This document shows positions 1 to 8,335 of a stretch of DNA of 61,418 bases, piece by piece. The position numbers were made by a program, and so were the translations under genes. Source of the DNA: Anaerolineales bacterium. GTDB taxonomy: Bacteria > Chloroflexota > Anaerolineae > Anaerolineales > RBG-16-64-43. The number at the start of each line of letters is the position of its first letter. The stretch's first letter is position 1. Under the pieces are notes generated by a model. That model was not told where the DNA came from. It did not search any database and saw nothing but the letters and a program-made list of their open reading frames with translations. Location of the stretch: positions 1-61,418 of the forward strand of contig JAFGCU010000013.1 of the NCBI GenBank assembly GCA_016932475.1, given 5' to 3'.

Positions 1-118
1 AGCCGGGATGCGTCCCCCGCTCGCGAGAACTTCGCACCGGGAAACCGCCGGCGCTCATCGCTCGGAGGGCAGGCGCGGGGGCAGGCGTCGGCATGACGAT
101 CGCCGGCTGAGCAGTTGC
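1..118 (+). repeat. Dispersed GC-rich hairpin repeat, copy 1
   Basis: This stretch matches the reverse complement of 41617-41734 over 118 positions with no gap and about three mismatches. Its core forms a hairpin with arms GCACCGG and CCGGCGC. Related cores occur near 2581-2620 (reverse) and 52263-52301 (forward). The short ORF across it looks accidental. The repeat may extend beyond the window start. Confidence 0.85.
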
Positions 119-298
119 AAAATTTTTACAAATATATCTTTGTGCTCTTTGTGGCAATTCTTTACTTTTTCCTTTTTGGGAACGGACGACTTGGCGGATA
201 CGATGGCTTGACGGGCGCGAACAGGTTAAAATGAAGCTCAACTCACTCCCTTTCCGCCCTCCAAGATGCGGGCAGGGTCTTACAGGAAATCACGGCCG
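119..298. other. Intergenic spacer with AT-rich repeat half
   Basis: Positions 120-170 are AT-rich and contain CTTTGTGCTCTTTGTGG, the right arm of a hairpin family seen complete at 38775-38852 and 52884-52948. No convincing gene is seen. The promoter of the permease gene downstream must lie here, but I cannot point to clear -35 and -10 boxes. Confidence 0.5.
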
Positions 299-2284
299 AT
301 GGATGCCTCTCCGCGCTGGTCCACAAATACGAAGCTGATCGTCATGCTGGCCGTTCTGGTGGTGATCGGATTCTTCCTGGTCCGCTTCCAGGTTTTGATC
401 ATTCCCCTGATCATGGCCCTGATCCTGGCTTACCTGCTCAACCCCTTGGTCATCCTCCTGACAAAATATCTGCGGGCATCCCGCACGGCAGCCGTTTTAA
501 TCCTGTACGGGATCCTGATCCTCATCCTGATCGGCCTGACCGGCGGGGCGGGCTACCTGCTTCAACAGCAGCTTTCCGGCGTACTGGCGACGGTGCGCCG
601 TTTCATCGACAGCATCCCGGTTTGGATCGACACCCTCTCCGCTGAGCCGATTTTACTGGGACCTTTCACGTTCGACCTCTCCACCGCCGACATCACCCTG
701 CTTCAGGATGCTTTGCTGTCCGCCGCGCGGGATGGGGTCGGGCAGATCACGGAATTGTTGACCGGCGCCGCCACGGATGTGGTTTCGTTTGTCGGGTGGA
801 CCGTGTTCGCATTCATGGTGGCGTTCTACCTGCTGCACGATATGGACGCGTTGCAACACAGCCTGGTGCGGATCGTCCCGGAGAATCATAAAAAGGATGT
901 CGGGCGGCTGTTGTCGGAACTCGGCCCGATCTGGAACGCTTTTCTGCGCGGGCAAATGCTCCTCAGCCTGATCATGGGCCTGGCCATCGGAGCCGCGATG
1001 GGCCTGCTGGGAGTGCGCTACGCGCTGGTGCTCGGGCTGATGGCCGCCCTGGCGGAATTCATCCCGATCATCGGCGCGAATGTGGTCGGCGCCACCGCGG
1101 TTGTGATCGCCCTGTTCCAGCCGGCCAATTGGCTCGGGCTTTCCCCGGTCGCTTACGCAGTCGTGGTGGGGCTTACCGGGGGTGTGCTCCAGCAGCTCGA
1201 ATCCAATTTCCTCATCCCGCGGGTGATGGGGGACCAGCTCAAACTGCACCCCGCGATCATGATCATCGGCGCCCTGGTCGGGTTCAGCCTGCTCGGGCTT
1301 CCGGGGCTTCTGCTTTCCGGTCCGATCATCGCCACCGCGCGCGTCTTCGGGAAGTACGTGCACGCCAAATTGTTCGACCTTCCGCCATGGCCCGCGCAGG
1401 AAGGCGCACCTTCGGCCGACGCCAAACCGCCCCGGGTGCGGATCCGCCCGGCGCGCGAATCCGACAAAAAAGACATGCTCGAACTGACCGAGAAGATTTG
1501 GGAAGGGCACGACTACACGCCGCAGGTCTGGTCCGCATGGCAGACCGACCGCAAGGGGCTTCTGGCCGCGGCCGAGCTGGACAAGCGGATGGTGGGATTT
1601 GGGAAATTATCCTTCGTCGGGCCTGGGGAATGGTGGCTGGAAGGCTTGCGGGTCCATCCCGGGTTCCAAGGCATGAAAATCGGATCCCTGTTGACGGAAC
1701 ATCTGGTGGATGCATGGCGGAAACGCGGAGGCGGTGTGATCCGCCTGGCGACCTCTTCGGAACGCGTGGAGGTGCACCGCGTCTGCGGCCGGCTCGGCTT
1801 CCGGCGGGTGGGAGTCTTCCGGGTGACGGCGGCGAAACCACTGACCCGCGGCGCCTGTGAATACCGGCCCGTAACGAACGCGGAACTGCCGGAAGCGACC
1901 GCTTTCTGGAAAGAACACGGCGCCGCCTGGAAAACGCCGGATCTCATCAACGACGGCTGGCAATGGAGCCGCTTCACGGAGGCGTGGCTGGCCGAAATCG
2001 TCCGCCGGGGCGGCGCCTGGTGGTGGCGGAACCGTTCCGCCATTCTGCTGACGTATGATTCCGAACATGATCACAAGCCCAGCCTGGAAGTTTCTGCCTT
2101 CGTCGCGCCCTCCGGCATGCTGGCGCCGATGCTTCGCCAGATGCGGGTGCTGGCCCGCACGAAAAAGGCCGAACGCGCGGCGTGGGTGGCGCCCGATTTC
2201 CCCCGCATAACGCAAACCGCCCAACGCGCCGGATTCACCTCGGTGTGGGATTCCCGGCTGTGGCTCTTTGAGCGTTCCGAATAG
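299..2284 (+). CDS. AI-2E family transporter fused to GNAT acetyltransferase
   Basis: A two-part protein of about 661 residues. The first 370 residues or so are strongly hydrophobic, with repeated membrane segments typical of the AI-2E/PerM/YtvI permease family. From about residue 380 the protein is soluble and resembles a GNAT N-acetyltransferase. A glycine-containing acetyl-CoA loop (QGMKIG, around residues 455-460) follows a beta strand, as in GNAT motif A. The last 130 residues look like a second, more diverged GNAT-like half. PerM proteins normally end after the membrane domain, so the fusion is unusual. The ATG at 299 is preferred because AGGAAA lies about 10 bases upstream; an in-frame ATG at 266 has no clear ribosome-binding site. 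What the permease moves and what the acetyltransferase modifies are unknown. Confidence 0.85.
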   Translation: MDASPRWSTNTKLIVMLAVLVVIGFFLVRFQVLIIPLIMALILAYLLNPLVILLTKYLRASRTAAVLILYGILILILIGLTGGAGYLLQQQLSGVLATVRRFIDSIPVWIDTLSAEPILLGPFTFDLSTADITLLQDALLSAARDGVGQITELLTGAATDVVSFVGWTVFAFMVAFYLLHDMDALQHSLVRIVPENHKKDVGRLLSELGPIWNAFLRGQMLLSLIMGLAIGAAMGLLGVRYALVLGLMAALAEFIPIIGANVVGATAVVIALFQPANWLGLSPVAYAVVVGLTGGVLQQLESNFLIPRVMGDQLKLHPAIMIIGALVGFSLLGLPGLLLSGPIIATARVFGKYVHAKLFDLPPWPAQEGAPSADAKPPRVRIRPARESDKKDMLELTEKIWEGHDYTPQVWSAWQTDRKGLLAAAELDKRMVGFGKLSFVGPGEWWLEGLRVHPGFQGMKIGSLLTEHLVDAWRKRGGGVIRLATSSERVEVHRVCGRLGFRRVGVFRVTAAKPLTRGACEYRPVTNAELPEATAFWKEHGAAWKTPDLINDGWQWSRFTEAWLAEIVRRGGAWWWRNRSAILLTYDSEHDHKPSLEVSAFVAPSGMLAPMLRQMRVLARTKKAERAAWVAPDFPRITQTAQRAGFTSVWDSRLWLFERSE

Positions 2285-2318
2285 TCTGAAAATTTTTCCC
2301 GAGGATCGGAGACTTCAA

Positions 2319-2507
2319 ATGCCTGATACCCCTGAAATTAAAACCGAAACCGTCGCCGAAACCGAGAACTACCTGATCTATTCCGCGGAAGAACCCGACG
2401 GCGAAACAACCTGGAACATGGAACTGGGAACGGTCACGCTTCATTTCTTCCGGGAAGAATGGAAGGAGTTACTCGAACTCCTGGCGCAGGTAAAATCCAA
2501 ACCGTAG
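2319..2507 (+). CDS. Small acidic hypothetical protein
   Basis: A 62-residue protein starting 35 bases after the permease fusion, probably in the same transcript. GAGG/GGAG lies just upstream of the ATG. It is acidic (runs of Glu in the first half), has one Trp-Asn-Met-Glu-Leu strand-like segment, and ends in an amphipathic helix rich in Glu, Leu and Trp. No domain is recognised. A longer reading from 2268 overlaps the previous gene and has no better start. Confidence 0.6.
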   Translation: MPDTPEIKTETVAETENYLIYSAEEPDGETTWNMELGTVTLHFFREEWKELLELLAQVKSKP

Positions 2508-2824
2508 CCGATGCGCAAGTTCGAACGGTTCGCGCCCGCCCCCCGCCCGCCCACGCGCCCGCCCCCCGCCTGCCCCACGGGCGATGAGCATCGGCGGCCT
2601 TCCGATGTGAAGCTTTCGCGAGCCTGTCCTCGGCGATGCTTTTCGCCGGGGGCGGTGGAAGCTTTCCGGCCCGGTTCTGTTTCAAGAGCAGGGATGGTCG
2701 CGCCGCGACGGGAACGATTGTCTTTCGCGAGCCTGTCCCCTGCGATGATATTCGCCAAGGGCGGGGGGAACTTCCCTGCCCGGTTCTGTTTCAAGAGCAG
2801 GAATGACTGCGCGGCGGGGGAACA
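2508..2824. repeat. Tandem copies of a GC-rich repeat
   Basis: Two direct repeats of about 79 bases lie at 2618-2697 and 2728-2806, with the shared ending CCGGTTCTGTTTCAAGAGCA. A third, shorter and diverged copy (GCGAGCCTGCCCCCGGCGG) starts at 2859, inside the next gene. A reverse copy of the GATGAGCATCGG hairpin core is at 2581-2620. No gene is supported here; ORFs in both strands are by-products of the GC content. Confidence 0.75.
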
Positions 2825-3970
2825 GTGAGCGCCGGAGCCATGCCGGCGCGCGGCCTTCGCGAGCCTGCCCCCGGCGGTAGTTTTCTCGGTGGGTGGGCGC
2901 CGGCGCTGTGCGTCCTCCTGCTCGCGGGGGCGTATCTGGCATGGGTGTTTGTTCAAAACGGGTCCGATCCGCTCGCCTTTGCCCACCTTGGCACGCGGTT
3001 CAGCGCCGGCGATCCTTCCGGTTCGGACGGATACGACGGACAATTCAACTACTACATGGCGCGCGACCCCGACCCCGCGCGCGTCGCGCCGTTTCTTGAT
3101 GCCCCCGCCTACCGCTATCAGCACATTCTGTATCCGCTCCTGGCCCGCGCGCTCGCGCTCGGGTATCCGGATGCCATCCCCTGGACTCTGATCGCGATCA
3201 ACCTGGCCTGCCTGTTTGCAGTCACGTTCTTCACCGGAGAACTGCTGGCCGTGCGCGGCGCATCGCGCTGGGGTGGATTGGTCTTTGGATTGTGGGCCGG
3301 GTTGCTCGGCGCCGTGCGGCTGGACCTCTCCGAGCCGCTGGCCCTCCTTCTGGTGGTCCTCGCGCTCTGGATCGCGGGGCCGGAGCTGGACCGCAAACTT
3401 GTGCTGTGCTCGCTGCTGCTCGCCCTGGCGATGCTCGCCAAGGAGACGATGGTTCCGTTTATCGGGGGCTGGATGGCCTGGCTGCTATTACGGCGACGGA
3501 TCGGCGCGATGCTGGTGATCCTTGCGGCGATTGCGCCGTATATCGGATTGCAGATCTGGCTCTGGTCGGTGTTCGGATCTCCGGGGATCGGCAGCGGAGG
3601 AGCGGGAGCGACGCCGTTCGAATGGATCCCATTCGCCGGATTTCTGCGGATTGCGGGAGCCAGCCTGCCGGCGTTTGCCGCGCTGTCGATAGTTTATCTG
3701 CCGGGATTGCTGTTCCCGGCCGTTTACGGGCTGGCAGCTCCGCTTGCGGATCTCATCAAGCGGCGTGCAATTCCGGAAGGATTGCTGCTCCTGGCCAACG
3801 CCGCGATGATCGCCTTCGCGCCGTTTTCCACCTTCCGCGAACCGCTGGGGATTCTCCGGCTTGCCTGCGGAGTAATACTCTGCCTCTGGCTTTACGCCGC
3901 AGCGAAGAAATTCATTTGGTGGAAGAAACTCGGGCTGGCGGGCTTGGCGTACCTGGTTTTCCTGAGGTAG
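2825..3970 (+). CDS. Polytopic membrane protein, GT-C-like
   Basis: A 381-residue integral membrane protein with about 9-10 hydrophobic segments. Early in the protein, after the first membrane segment, it carries SDGYDGQFNYYMARDP, an extracytoplasmic loop motif (D-G-Y-D-G-Q-F) seen in families of uncharacterised GT-C-like membrane proteins. This suggests, but does not prove, a lipid-linked sugar transferase fold. Translation may begin at GTG 2825 (GGGGGAA upstream) or ATG 2840. The first 20 residues are encoded by a third degenerate copy of the upstream repeat, so the N-terminus is probably recent or the true start lies further in. No partner gene is adjacent. Confidence 0.7.
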   Translation: MSAGAMPARGLREPAPGGSFLGGWAPALCVLLLAGAYLAWVFVQNGSDPLAFAHLGTRFSAGDPSGSDGYDGQFNYYMARDPDPARVAPFLDAPAYRYQHILYPLLARALALGYPDAIPWTLIAINLACLFAVTFFTGELLAVRGASRWGGLVFGLWAGLLGAVRLDLSEPLALLLVVLALWIAGPELDRKLVLCSLLLALAMLAKETMVPFIGGWMAWLLLRRRIGAMLVILAAIAPYIGLQIWLWSVFGSPGIGSGGAGATPFEWIPFAGFLRIAGASLPAFAALSIVYLPGLLFPAVYGLAAPLADLIKRRAIPEGLLLLANAAMIAFAPFSTFREPLGILRLACGVILCLWLYAAAKKFIWWKKLGLAGLAYLVFLR

Positions 3971-4276
3971 AGAGGAAGGAATTGGACAGGATTTTCAGGA
4001 TTTTTCCATGATGGACAGATCTCTTTGCAATTGCTCATCCGTCCCCTCATCCCTCCCTTCTCCCAGCGCCTGTCCTCGAGGAGTGCGCCGGTTCGGTTTT
4101 TTTCTGGAACCTGCGCGACCTCGGAGCGAGGAGACGCCGGGAGAAGGCCTGCCCTCAGGGCCTGTGAAGCCGGTGATCGACCGGCGAAACGTTCAGGCGA
4201 AGAGGGTGGCCGAACCGGAGCTTCTATCCCGAGCGAAGGGAGGGAAGGCGACAGGAGGCCGGATGAGGGCGCGTTT
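3971..4276. other. Intergenic, no gene seen
   Basis: Contains GACAGGATTTTCAGGATT at 3984-4001; a similar GACAGGATTTGCAGGATT occurs at 41584-41601. The rest is GC-rich sequence with fragments resembling the other spacer repeats. No coding potential is convincing. Confidence 0.5.
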
Positions 4277-4380
4277 GTCATCCCCGCGTGTTTTTAGCGG
4301 GGATCCAGGGGTTTATCCCTGAGAGCATGGTTCCAAATTAGTTTGTCGTGGATTCCCGCTTGGTACACGCGGGAATGACG
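4277..4380. repeat. Inverted repeat of the GTCATTCCCGCG type
   Basis: The left end reads GTCATCCCCGCGTG and the right end reads CACGCGGGAATGAC, with internal AGCGGGGATCCA facing TGGATTCCCGCT. The arms can pair into a long imperfect hairpin. This resembles the widely dispersed GTCATTCCCGCG / GCGGGAATCCA intergenic repeat found in many bacteria. Confidence 0.7.
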
Positions 4381-4429
4381 ATCAGCGCTCATCGCTGGGA
4401 GGCCAGGCTCTGTCCTCCCCGTTCTACTC

Positions 4430-4546
4430 TGTCCTAACCCCCTCTCCCCCGACCCCTCTCCCCCTTCCCCATAAGGGGAAGGGGGAGAGGGGCGTCGGAG
4501 CCTTGGCGAATTCCCAAGGCGGAGACGGGGTGAGGGGGTCAGGACA
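4430..4546. repeat. C-rich palindromic repeat, copy A
   Basis: Ends are TCCTAACCCC and GGGGGTCAGGA. The centre is a perfect 18-bp hairpin, CCCCTCTCCCCCTTCCCC with loop ATAA, at 4453-4492. A second small hairpin follows (GCCTTGG / CCAAGGC, 4499-4519). It lies between two convergent genes, so it may end transcription from both sides. Full copies are at 10287-10404 and 15751-15861. Confidence 0.85.
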
Positions 4547-4551
4547 GTTGT

Positions 4552-5775
4552 CTACTCCCTCTGAAACTTCCACACCGCTATACCAAAAAACACGAAGGCA
4601 AAACCAAACAGAACGGCCGCCGGAAGGACAACGCCCGTCAGTCCCTGCGCACGCAGGATCAGGTTCTGCATCCCATGCATCGCCCAATAGGTGGGCGTCA
4701 GACGGCCGACCGCCTGGAAGGCCGCTCCCGTCACCTCGAGCGGCATCCAGGCGCCGCCCAGCCCGGCCAGGGCCAGCATCGGCACGATCGAGAACATCGC
4801 AATCTGCTCGGCGTTGCGCGCGATCGCGCCGATCAGCAATCCCATCGCGGCGATCCACACGGTCACGGCCGTTGCCATGATCAGGAACGCGGCCGGGGCA
4901 TCCCAGTAGGTCAGGCCGAACAGCAGCTGGCCGAAGGTTCCAAGAAGAAGAACCTGGACAAACACCAACAGGAACATCGCCAGAAAATGTCCGATCAGGA
5001 TCTCCATCCGCGAGATCGACGTGGTCAATAGTCGCTGGAGAGTCCCCGATTTCCGTTCCCAGACGATGATCTCCGCCGCCCCGATCAGCCCGGCGAGCGC
5101 GAAGGTCACCATGTTCCCCGGCGATGATTGCGCAAACCCGCTCGGCACCGCCGATTGCTCCGGTTTCTGCGAAGCCGCCGAACGGATTTCCAGTTTCACC
5201 GGAGCGGATTCCCACTCCTGCACCGCTTTTTGCACGGCTGTTTCCATAAACGCCGCGCGCTCGCAAGGCGAAGCGAACGCGTTTTGCGCCGCGGCGATGT
5301 CGGCGCTCCAAACGGCCGTTTGAACCGCGGCCTGCAGGCGGAAAACGATTCCCCGGACGGCGCGGCCGGCGTTCGAACCCGCATCCGACGAATTGTCGAC
5401 GAGGAACCGGAGCGGCATGTCATTTCCCTCGAATACCGCCGCCGTGTACCCGGCGGGGATGACGATCGCCGCCGCTAACTTTCCGTCGCTTACCTGCTTA
5501 GCCAGCGTATCGGCGTCTTTCTCATCCACCAACACCGGCCGGACCGCATCCGCCTTTTCCAGCAGAGCGATCAGGCCGCCCGCCGCCGCTCCCCCGTCGC
5601 GGTTGAGTACCCCCACCGCCAGGCGCGGATCCTCCTCGGAGGATCCCCCCAACCCGCCCATCATCACACCCATCAGCAGGGTGAAGAGGATCGGCGCGCC
5701 CACCAGGAACGCCGCGGATCGCCAATCCCGCACCAGTTGAGACACATCCTTCCAAGCCACATCCAACGCACGCAT
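4552..5775 (-). CDS. ABC-2 type transporter permease
   Basis: A 407-residue permease: one N-terminal membrane segment, a large extracytoplasmic domain of about 190 residues, then five or six membrane segments ending in a short basic tail. This is the standard layout of ABC-2/NatB/YhfS-type export permeases. The start is the ATG at 5775, preceded by AGGAGGG. A much longer open frame continues upstream in this frame but only overlaps the neighbour. It is the last gene of a four-gene operon with the permease at 5796-7055, the ATPase and a small membrane protein. The two permeases probably form a heterodimer. Substrate unknown; drug, lipid or peptide export is plausible. Confidence 0.9.
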   Translation of the reverse strand: MRALDVAWKDVSQLVRDWRSAAFLVGAPILFTLLMGVMMGGLGGSSEEDPRLAVGVLNRDGGAAAGGLIALLEKADAVRPVLVDEKDADTLAKQVSDGKLAAAIVIPAGYTAAVFEGNDMPLRFLVDNSSDAGSNAGRAVRGIVFRLQAAVQTAVWSADIAAAQNAFASPCERAAFMETAVQKAVQEWESAPVKLEIRSAASQKPEQSAVPSGFAQSSPGNMVTFALAGLIGAAEIIVWERKSGTLQRLLTTSISRMEILIGHFLAMFLLVFVQVLLLGTFGQLLFGLTYWDAPAAFLIMATAVTVWIAAMGLLIGAIARNAEQIAMFSIVPMLALAGLGGAWMPLEVTGAAFQAVGRLTPTYWAMHGMQNLILRAQGLTGVVLPAAVLFGFAFVFFGIAVWKFQRE

Positions 5776-5795
5776 CGGGTTACCCTCCTGCCGGC

Positions 5796-7055
5796 TCATT
5801 CCGAAAACCGCCGGTTGAATTTGAAAACGCCGATCCCGAACAGCACCAGGCTGAGCGCGAGCATCCCCGCCAGCGTGAACCACACCGGGGTTCCGGCCAT
5901 GGATTCCTGCCAGATGCGCGCGGCCCAGCCCTGGGGGGAGACCAGCGAGACGGTATCGGTGTAGGCCGAGTACTTCGAGAGGCCCGGGATGATTTCCGCG
6001 AATAGCCGGCTGATCCCGATCCAGCCGACCAGGTTGACGACCACCCCGTATACCATCCCGGCCTGCTTGGTGTTCTTCAGGAACGACGTGATGAAGATGG
6101 CGAAACTCGCACTCAAGGTTCCCGTGCCGATCACAGCCAGAACCACCGAGAGCGAATCCCCCCAGCGGATCCCGAACACCAGGGCGGACACGGCCAGCAA
6201 AACGATCAGCTGGACGGCCAGCGTCAAAAACACCGAGAGCATTTTCCCGCCCAGGATCTGCGAACGCCGGACCGGCATGGTGAACAGGCGCGGGAGAGTC
6301 CCTTCCTCCTGTTCGGTCAGAATCGATTGCGCCGAAGCGGTTCCGGTGAAGAAGCAGTAGAAGACCAGCATCATCGCCATGATCGCCGAGATCATCCGCG
6401 CCATGAAGTCCACGGATTCCCGCTTGGCGCCGGCCGTGGATTCGACCGCCAGCCCGCCCGCGCCGGCGGCCAGTTGCGCCGGAGCCCATTCGGTGTAGAG
6501 CGCGGAGATCCGGGCTGCGGTTGCGCCGTCCATCATCACCGAGCGGGACGCCAGGGCGCCGCCGGATGCCTTGATCACCACCCATCCTCCGGCAAATCCG
6601 TCGAGCGCCTGCTCGAGAATCGAGCGGACGATCGCCGGGCCGACGGTCTGGGCGGGATCCTGGTACACCTCAACGCCCGCCGCGGATTCCGGATCGCCGA
6701 TCCCCGCCGAGAATCCCAGCGGGATGATCACCGCGACCGCCGCCCCGCCCGTATCGACCGCCAAACGCGCGGGGGCCGGATCGGATTCGCGGGCCGCATC
6801 GAGGACATTCGAGAGTTCGTCCCCCGTCAGCACGTTCTCGAGCGCTATGGCTGCCTCCCCGGACGAATCCAGGTTAACGACCAACACCCGCGGCGCGGGA
6901 ATCGAAGGACTCTCGTCTCCGGAGGAGAGCCCGCCGAAGGCGGCAAAAAACACGCCGGTGGTCAGGAGCGGCAGAACCAGCGCGAACACCAGGATGAAGA
7001 CGGATCGCGCCGATCGAACGAGGTCTTTCCAGGCCACATTCCAGATTGTCATCAT
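5796..7055 (-). CDS. ABC-2 type transporter permease
   Basis: A 419-residue homologue of the downstream permease with the same plan: N-terminal membrane anchor, large external loop, and a C-terminal bundle of about five membrane helices. The N-terminus carries NVAWKDLVRSARS, resembling DVAWKDVSQLVRD of its neighbour, consistent with gene duplication. Start chosen at ATG 7055 (GAGAGG upstream); ATG 7052 is equally possible. The longest frame would use a TTG at 7070. It follows the ATPase by 11 bases and precedes the second permease by 20 bases. Confidence 0.9.
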   Translation of the reverse strand: MMTIWNVAWKDLVRSARSVFILVFALVLPLLTTGVFFAAFGGLSSGDESPSIPAPRVLVVNLDSSGEAAIALENVLTGDELSNVLDAARESDPAPARLAVDTGGAAVAVIIPLGFSAGIGDPESAAGVEVYQDPAQTVGPAIVRSILEQALDGFAGGWVVIKASGGALASRSVMMDGATAARISALYTEWAPAQLAAGAGGLAVESTAGAKRESVDFMARMISAIMAMMLVFYCFFTGTASAQSILTEQEEGTLPRLFTMPVRRSQILGGKMLSVFLTLAVQLIVLLAVSALVFGIRWGDSLSVVLAVIGTGTLSASFAIFITSFLKNTKQAGMVYGVVVNLVGWIGISRLFAEIIPGLSKYSAYTDTVSLVSPQGWAARIWQESMAGTPVWFTLAGMLALSLVLFGIGVFKFNRRFSE

Positions 7056-7066
7056 GGGTCCGCCTC

Positions 7067-8005
7067 TCAATCGCGCAGCGCTCTTCCCGTCAGGTGCAGG
7101 AAGACCGCCTCCAGGTTGGGCTCGCGGATTTCCAGCGAGGTGATTCTCACGCCGCGGGAGGCGGCGCTTTCAAACAGCCGCGGAAGAACCGCGTTGCTGT
7201 CCGCGGCCAGAACGGTGATGCGCCCGTCCTCGGCCGTCACGCCGCGGATGCCTTCGAGCGAACGCCACGGATCGATCACACGCCCGGATTCGGCGTTCAA
7301 CGCCAGCTCGATGCGCGTATCCTGGCCGACCATCCGGATCAGTTCCGCGTTCGTCCCGCAGGCGATGATCTTCCCCTTGTCCATCACCGCCACCCGGTCG
7401 GAAAGCTCCTCGGCTTCCTCCATGTAGTGGGTGGTGTAGAGCACGGTCATCCCATGGCCGCGAAGCTCCTTCACGGCGTCCAGAATATGCCGGCGGCTTT
7501 GCGGGTCGATCCCGACCGTCGGCTCGTCCATGATCACCACCGGCGGTTTGTGGAGCAGCGCCACGCCGATGTTCACGCGGCGCTTCATCCCGCCGGAGAA
7601 AGTCCCCACCCGCTCTTTCTGGCGGTCCGCGAGGCCGATGACCTCGAGCACTTCGTCGACCCGGCGGTTGAGAGCTTTCCCGCGCAGGGTGTACATCTTG
7701 CCCCAGAAGGAAAGGTTTTCGCGCGCGGAAAGATCCATGTAGAGCGCGATGTCCTGCGGCACGACGCCGAGCACCGCCCGCGCCCGGGCCGCCTGTCTGG
7801 TGACGGAATTTCCGAGCAGGGCGGCGTCGCCCGAGTCGGGCCGCAGCAGACCGGCGAGCATCGAAATGGTGGTGGTCTTCCCGGCGCCGTTCGGTCCGAG
7901 CAGGCTGAAGATCTCGCCGCACCCGACCGAGAAGCTCACCCCGTCCACCGCCGGAATGGCGCCGAAGGCTTTGCGCAGATCTTGAACTTGAATGGCCTGT
8001 TCCAT
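7067..8005 (-). CDS. ABC transporter ATPase (ABC-2 exporter)
   Basis: A 312-residue cytoplasmic ATPase that powers the two adjacent permeases. It has Walker A GPNGAGKTT, the Q-loop, signature FSGGMKRR, Walker B VVIMDEPT and the H-loop TTHYMEEAE, plus a C-terminal domain of about 90 residues common in the CcmA/DrrA-like exporter ATPases. The start is taken as ATG 8005, which lies 7 bases after AAGGAGG. The alternative GTG at 8011 is only one base from the same site and would be poorly placed. Confidence 0.95.
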   Translation of the reverse strand: MEQAIQVQDLRKAFGAIPAVDGVSFSVGCGEIFSLLGPNGAGKTTTISMLAGLLRPDSGDAALLGNSVTRQAARARAVLGVVPQDIALYMDLSARENLSFWGKMYTLRGKALNRRVDEVLEVIGLADRQKERVGTFSGGMKRRVNIGVALLHKPPVVIMDEPTVGIDPQSRRHILDAVKELRGHGMTVLYTTHYMEEAEELSDRVAVMDKGKIIACGTNAELIRMVGQDTRIELALNAESGRVIDPWRSLEGIRGVTAEDGRITVLAADSNAVLPRLFESAASRGVRITSLEIREPNLEAVFLHLTGRALRD

Positions 8006-8007
8006 TT

Positions 8008-8196
8008 TCACGCCTCCTTGCCCTGATCCATGGCATCGAGCGCGAGCGCGAACAGCCCGATGCCGAGCATGACGACCGTCGTTTCAGCCGGAGCGGCTTT
8101 CCGCACGCCGATGACGACCGCGGCGACCGCCATCGCCATCGCGATTCCCCTGAGCGCCAAAGAAATGATATGGGAAACGTTATTTTGGGTTGACAT
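8008..8196 (-). CDS. Small membrane protein of ABC operon
   Basis: A 62-residue protein, first gene of the ABC operon. It has two hydrophobic segments (about residues 10-30 and 36-52) and a short charged tail. AGGAGG lies 6 bases before the ATG. The ATPase start overlaps its ribosome-binding region closely, so the two are probably co-translated. No family is recognised. It could be an accessory subunit of the exporter or a small sensor for the nearby kinase. Confidence 0.7.
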   Translation of the reverse strand: MSTQNNVSHIISLALRGIAMAMAVAAVVIGVRKAAPAETTVVMLGIGLFALALDAMDQGKEA

Positions 8197-8274
8197 TTTT
8201 TCCTCCTGAATTTGATCCCAGCATACCCGCCGGCGCCGTTCCCCGCATCGTCCGGACGGATTTTTCCCCGCTGT

Positions 8275-8297
8275 CCGTTCGGACAATGTCCGAACGG
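8275..8297. promoter_or_regulatory. Palindromic operator candidate
   Basis: A perfect inverted repeat with 10-bp arms CCGTTCGGAC and GTCCGAACGG around AAT. It sits between the divergent exporter operon and the histidine kinase gene. A related half-site TCCGGACGGA is at 8251-8260. Its symmetry and place fit a binding site for a NarL/LuxR-type response regulator controlling both sides. Confidence 0.6.
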
Positions 8298-8335
8298 GCA
8301 GTGGAATATCGCTGCGCCCGGAGTACAATCAAGGC

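Noticed and set aside
8-211. 67-codon ORF at the window start
   Set aside because: It lies across a dispersed repeat whose inverted copy sits in a non-coding spacer.
4552-6585. 677-codon reading of the first permease
   Set aside because: The extra N-terminal part overlaps the second permease in another frame; the ATG at 5775 has a strong AGGAGGG.
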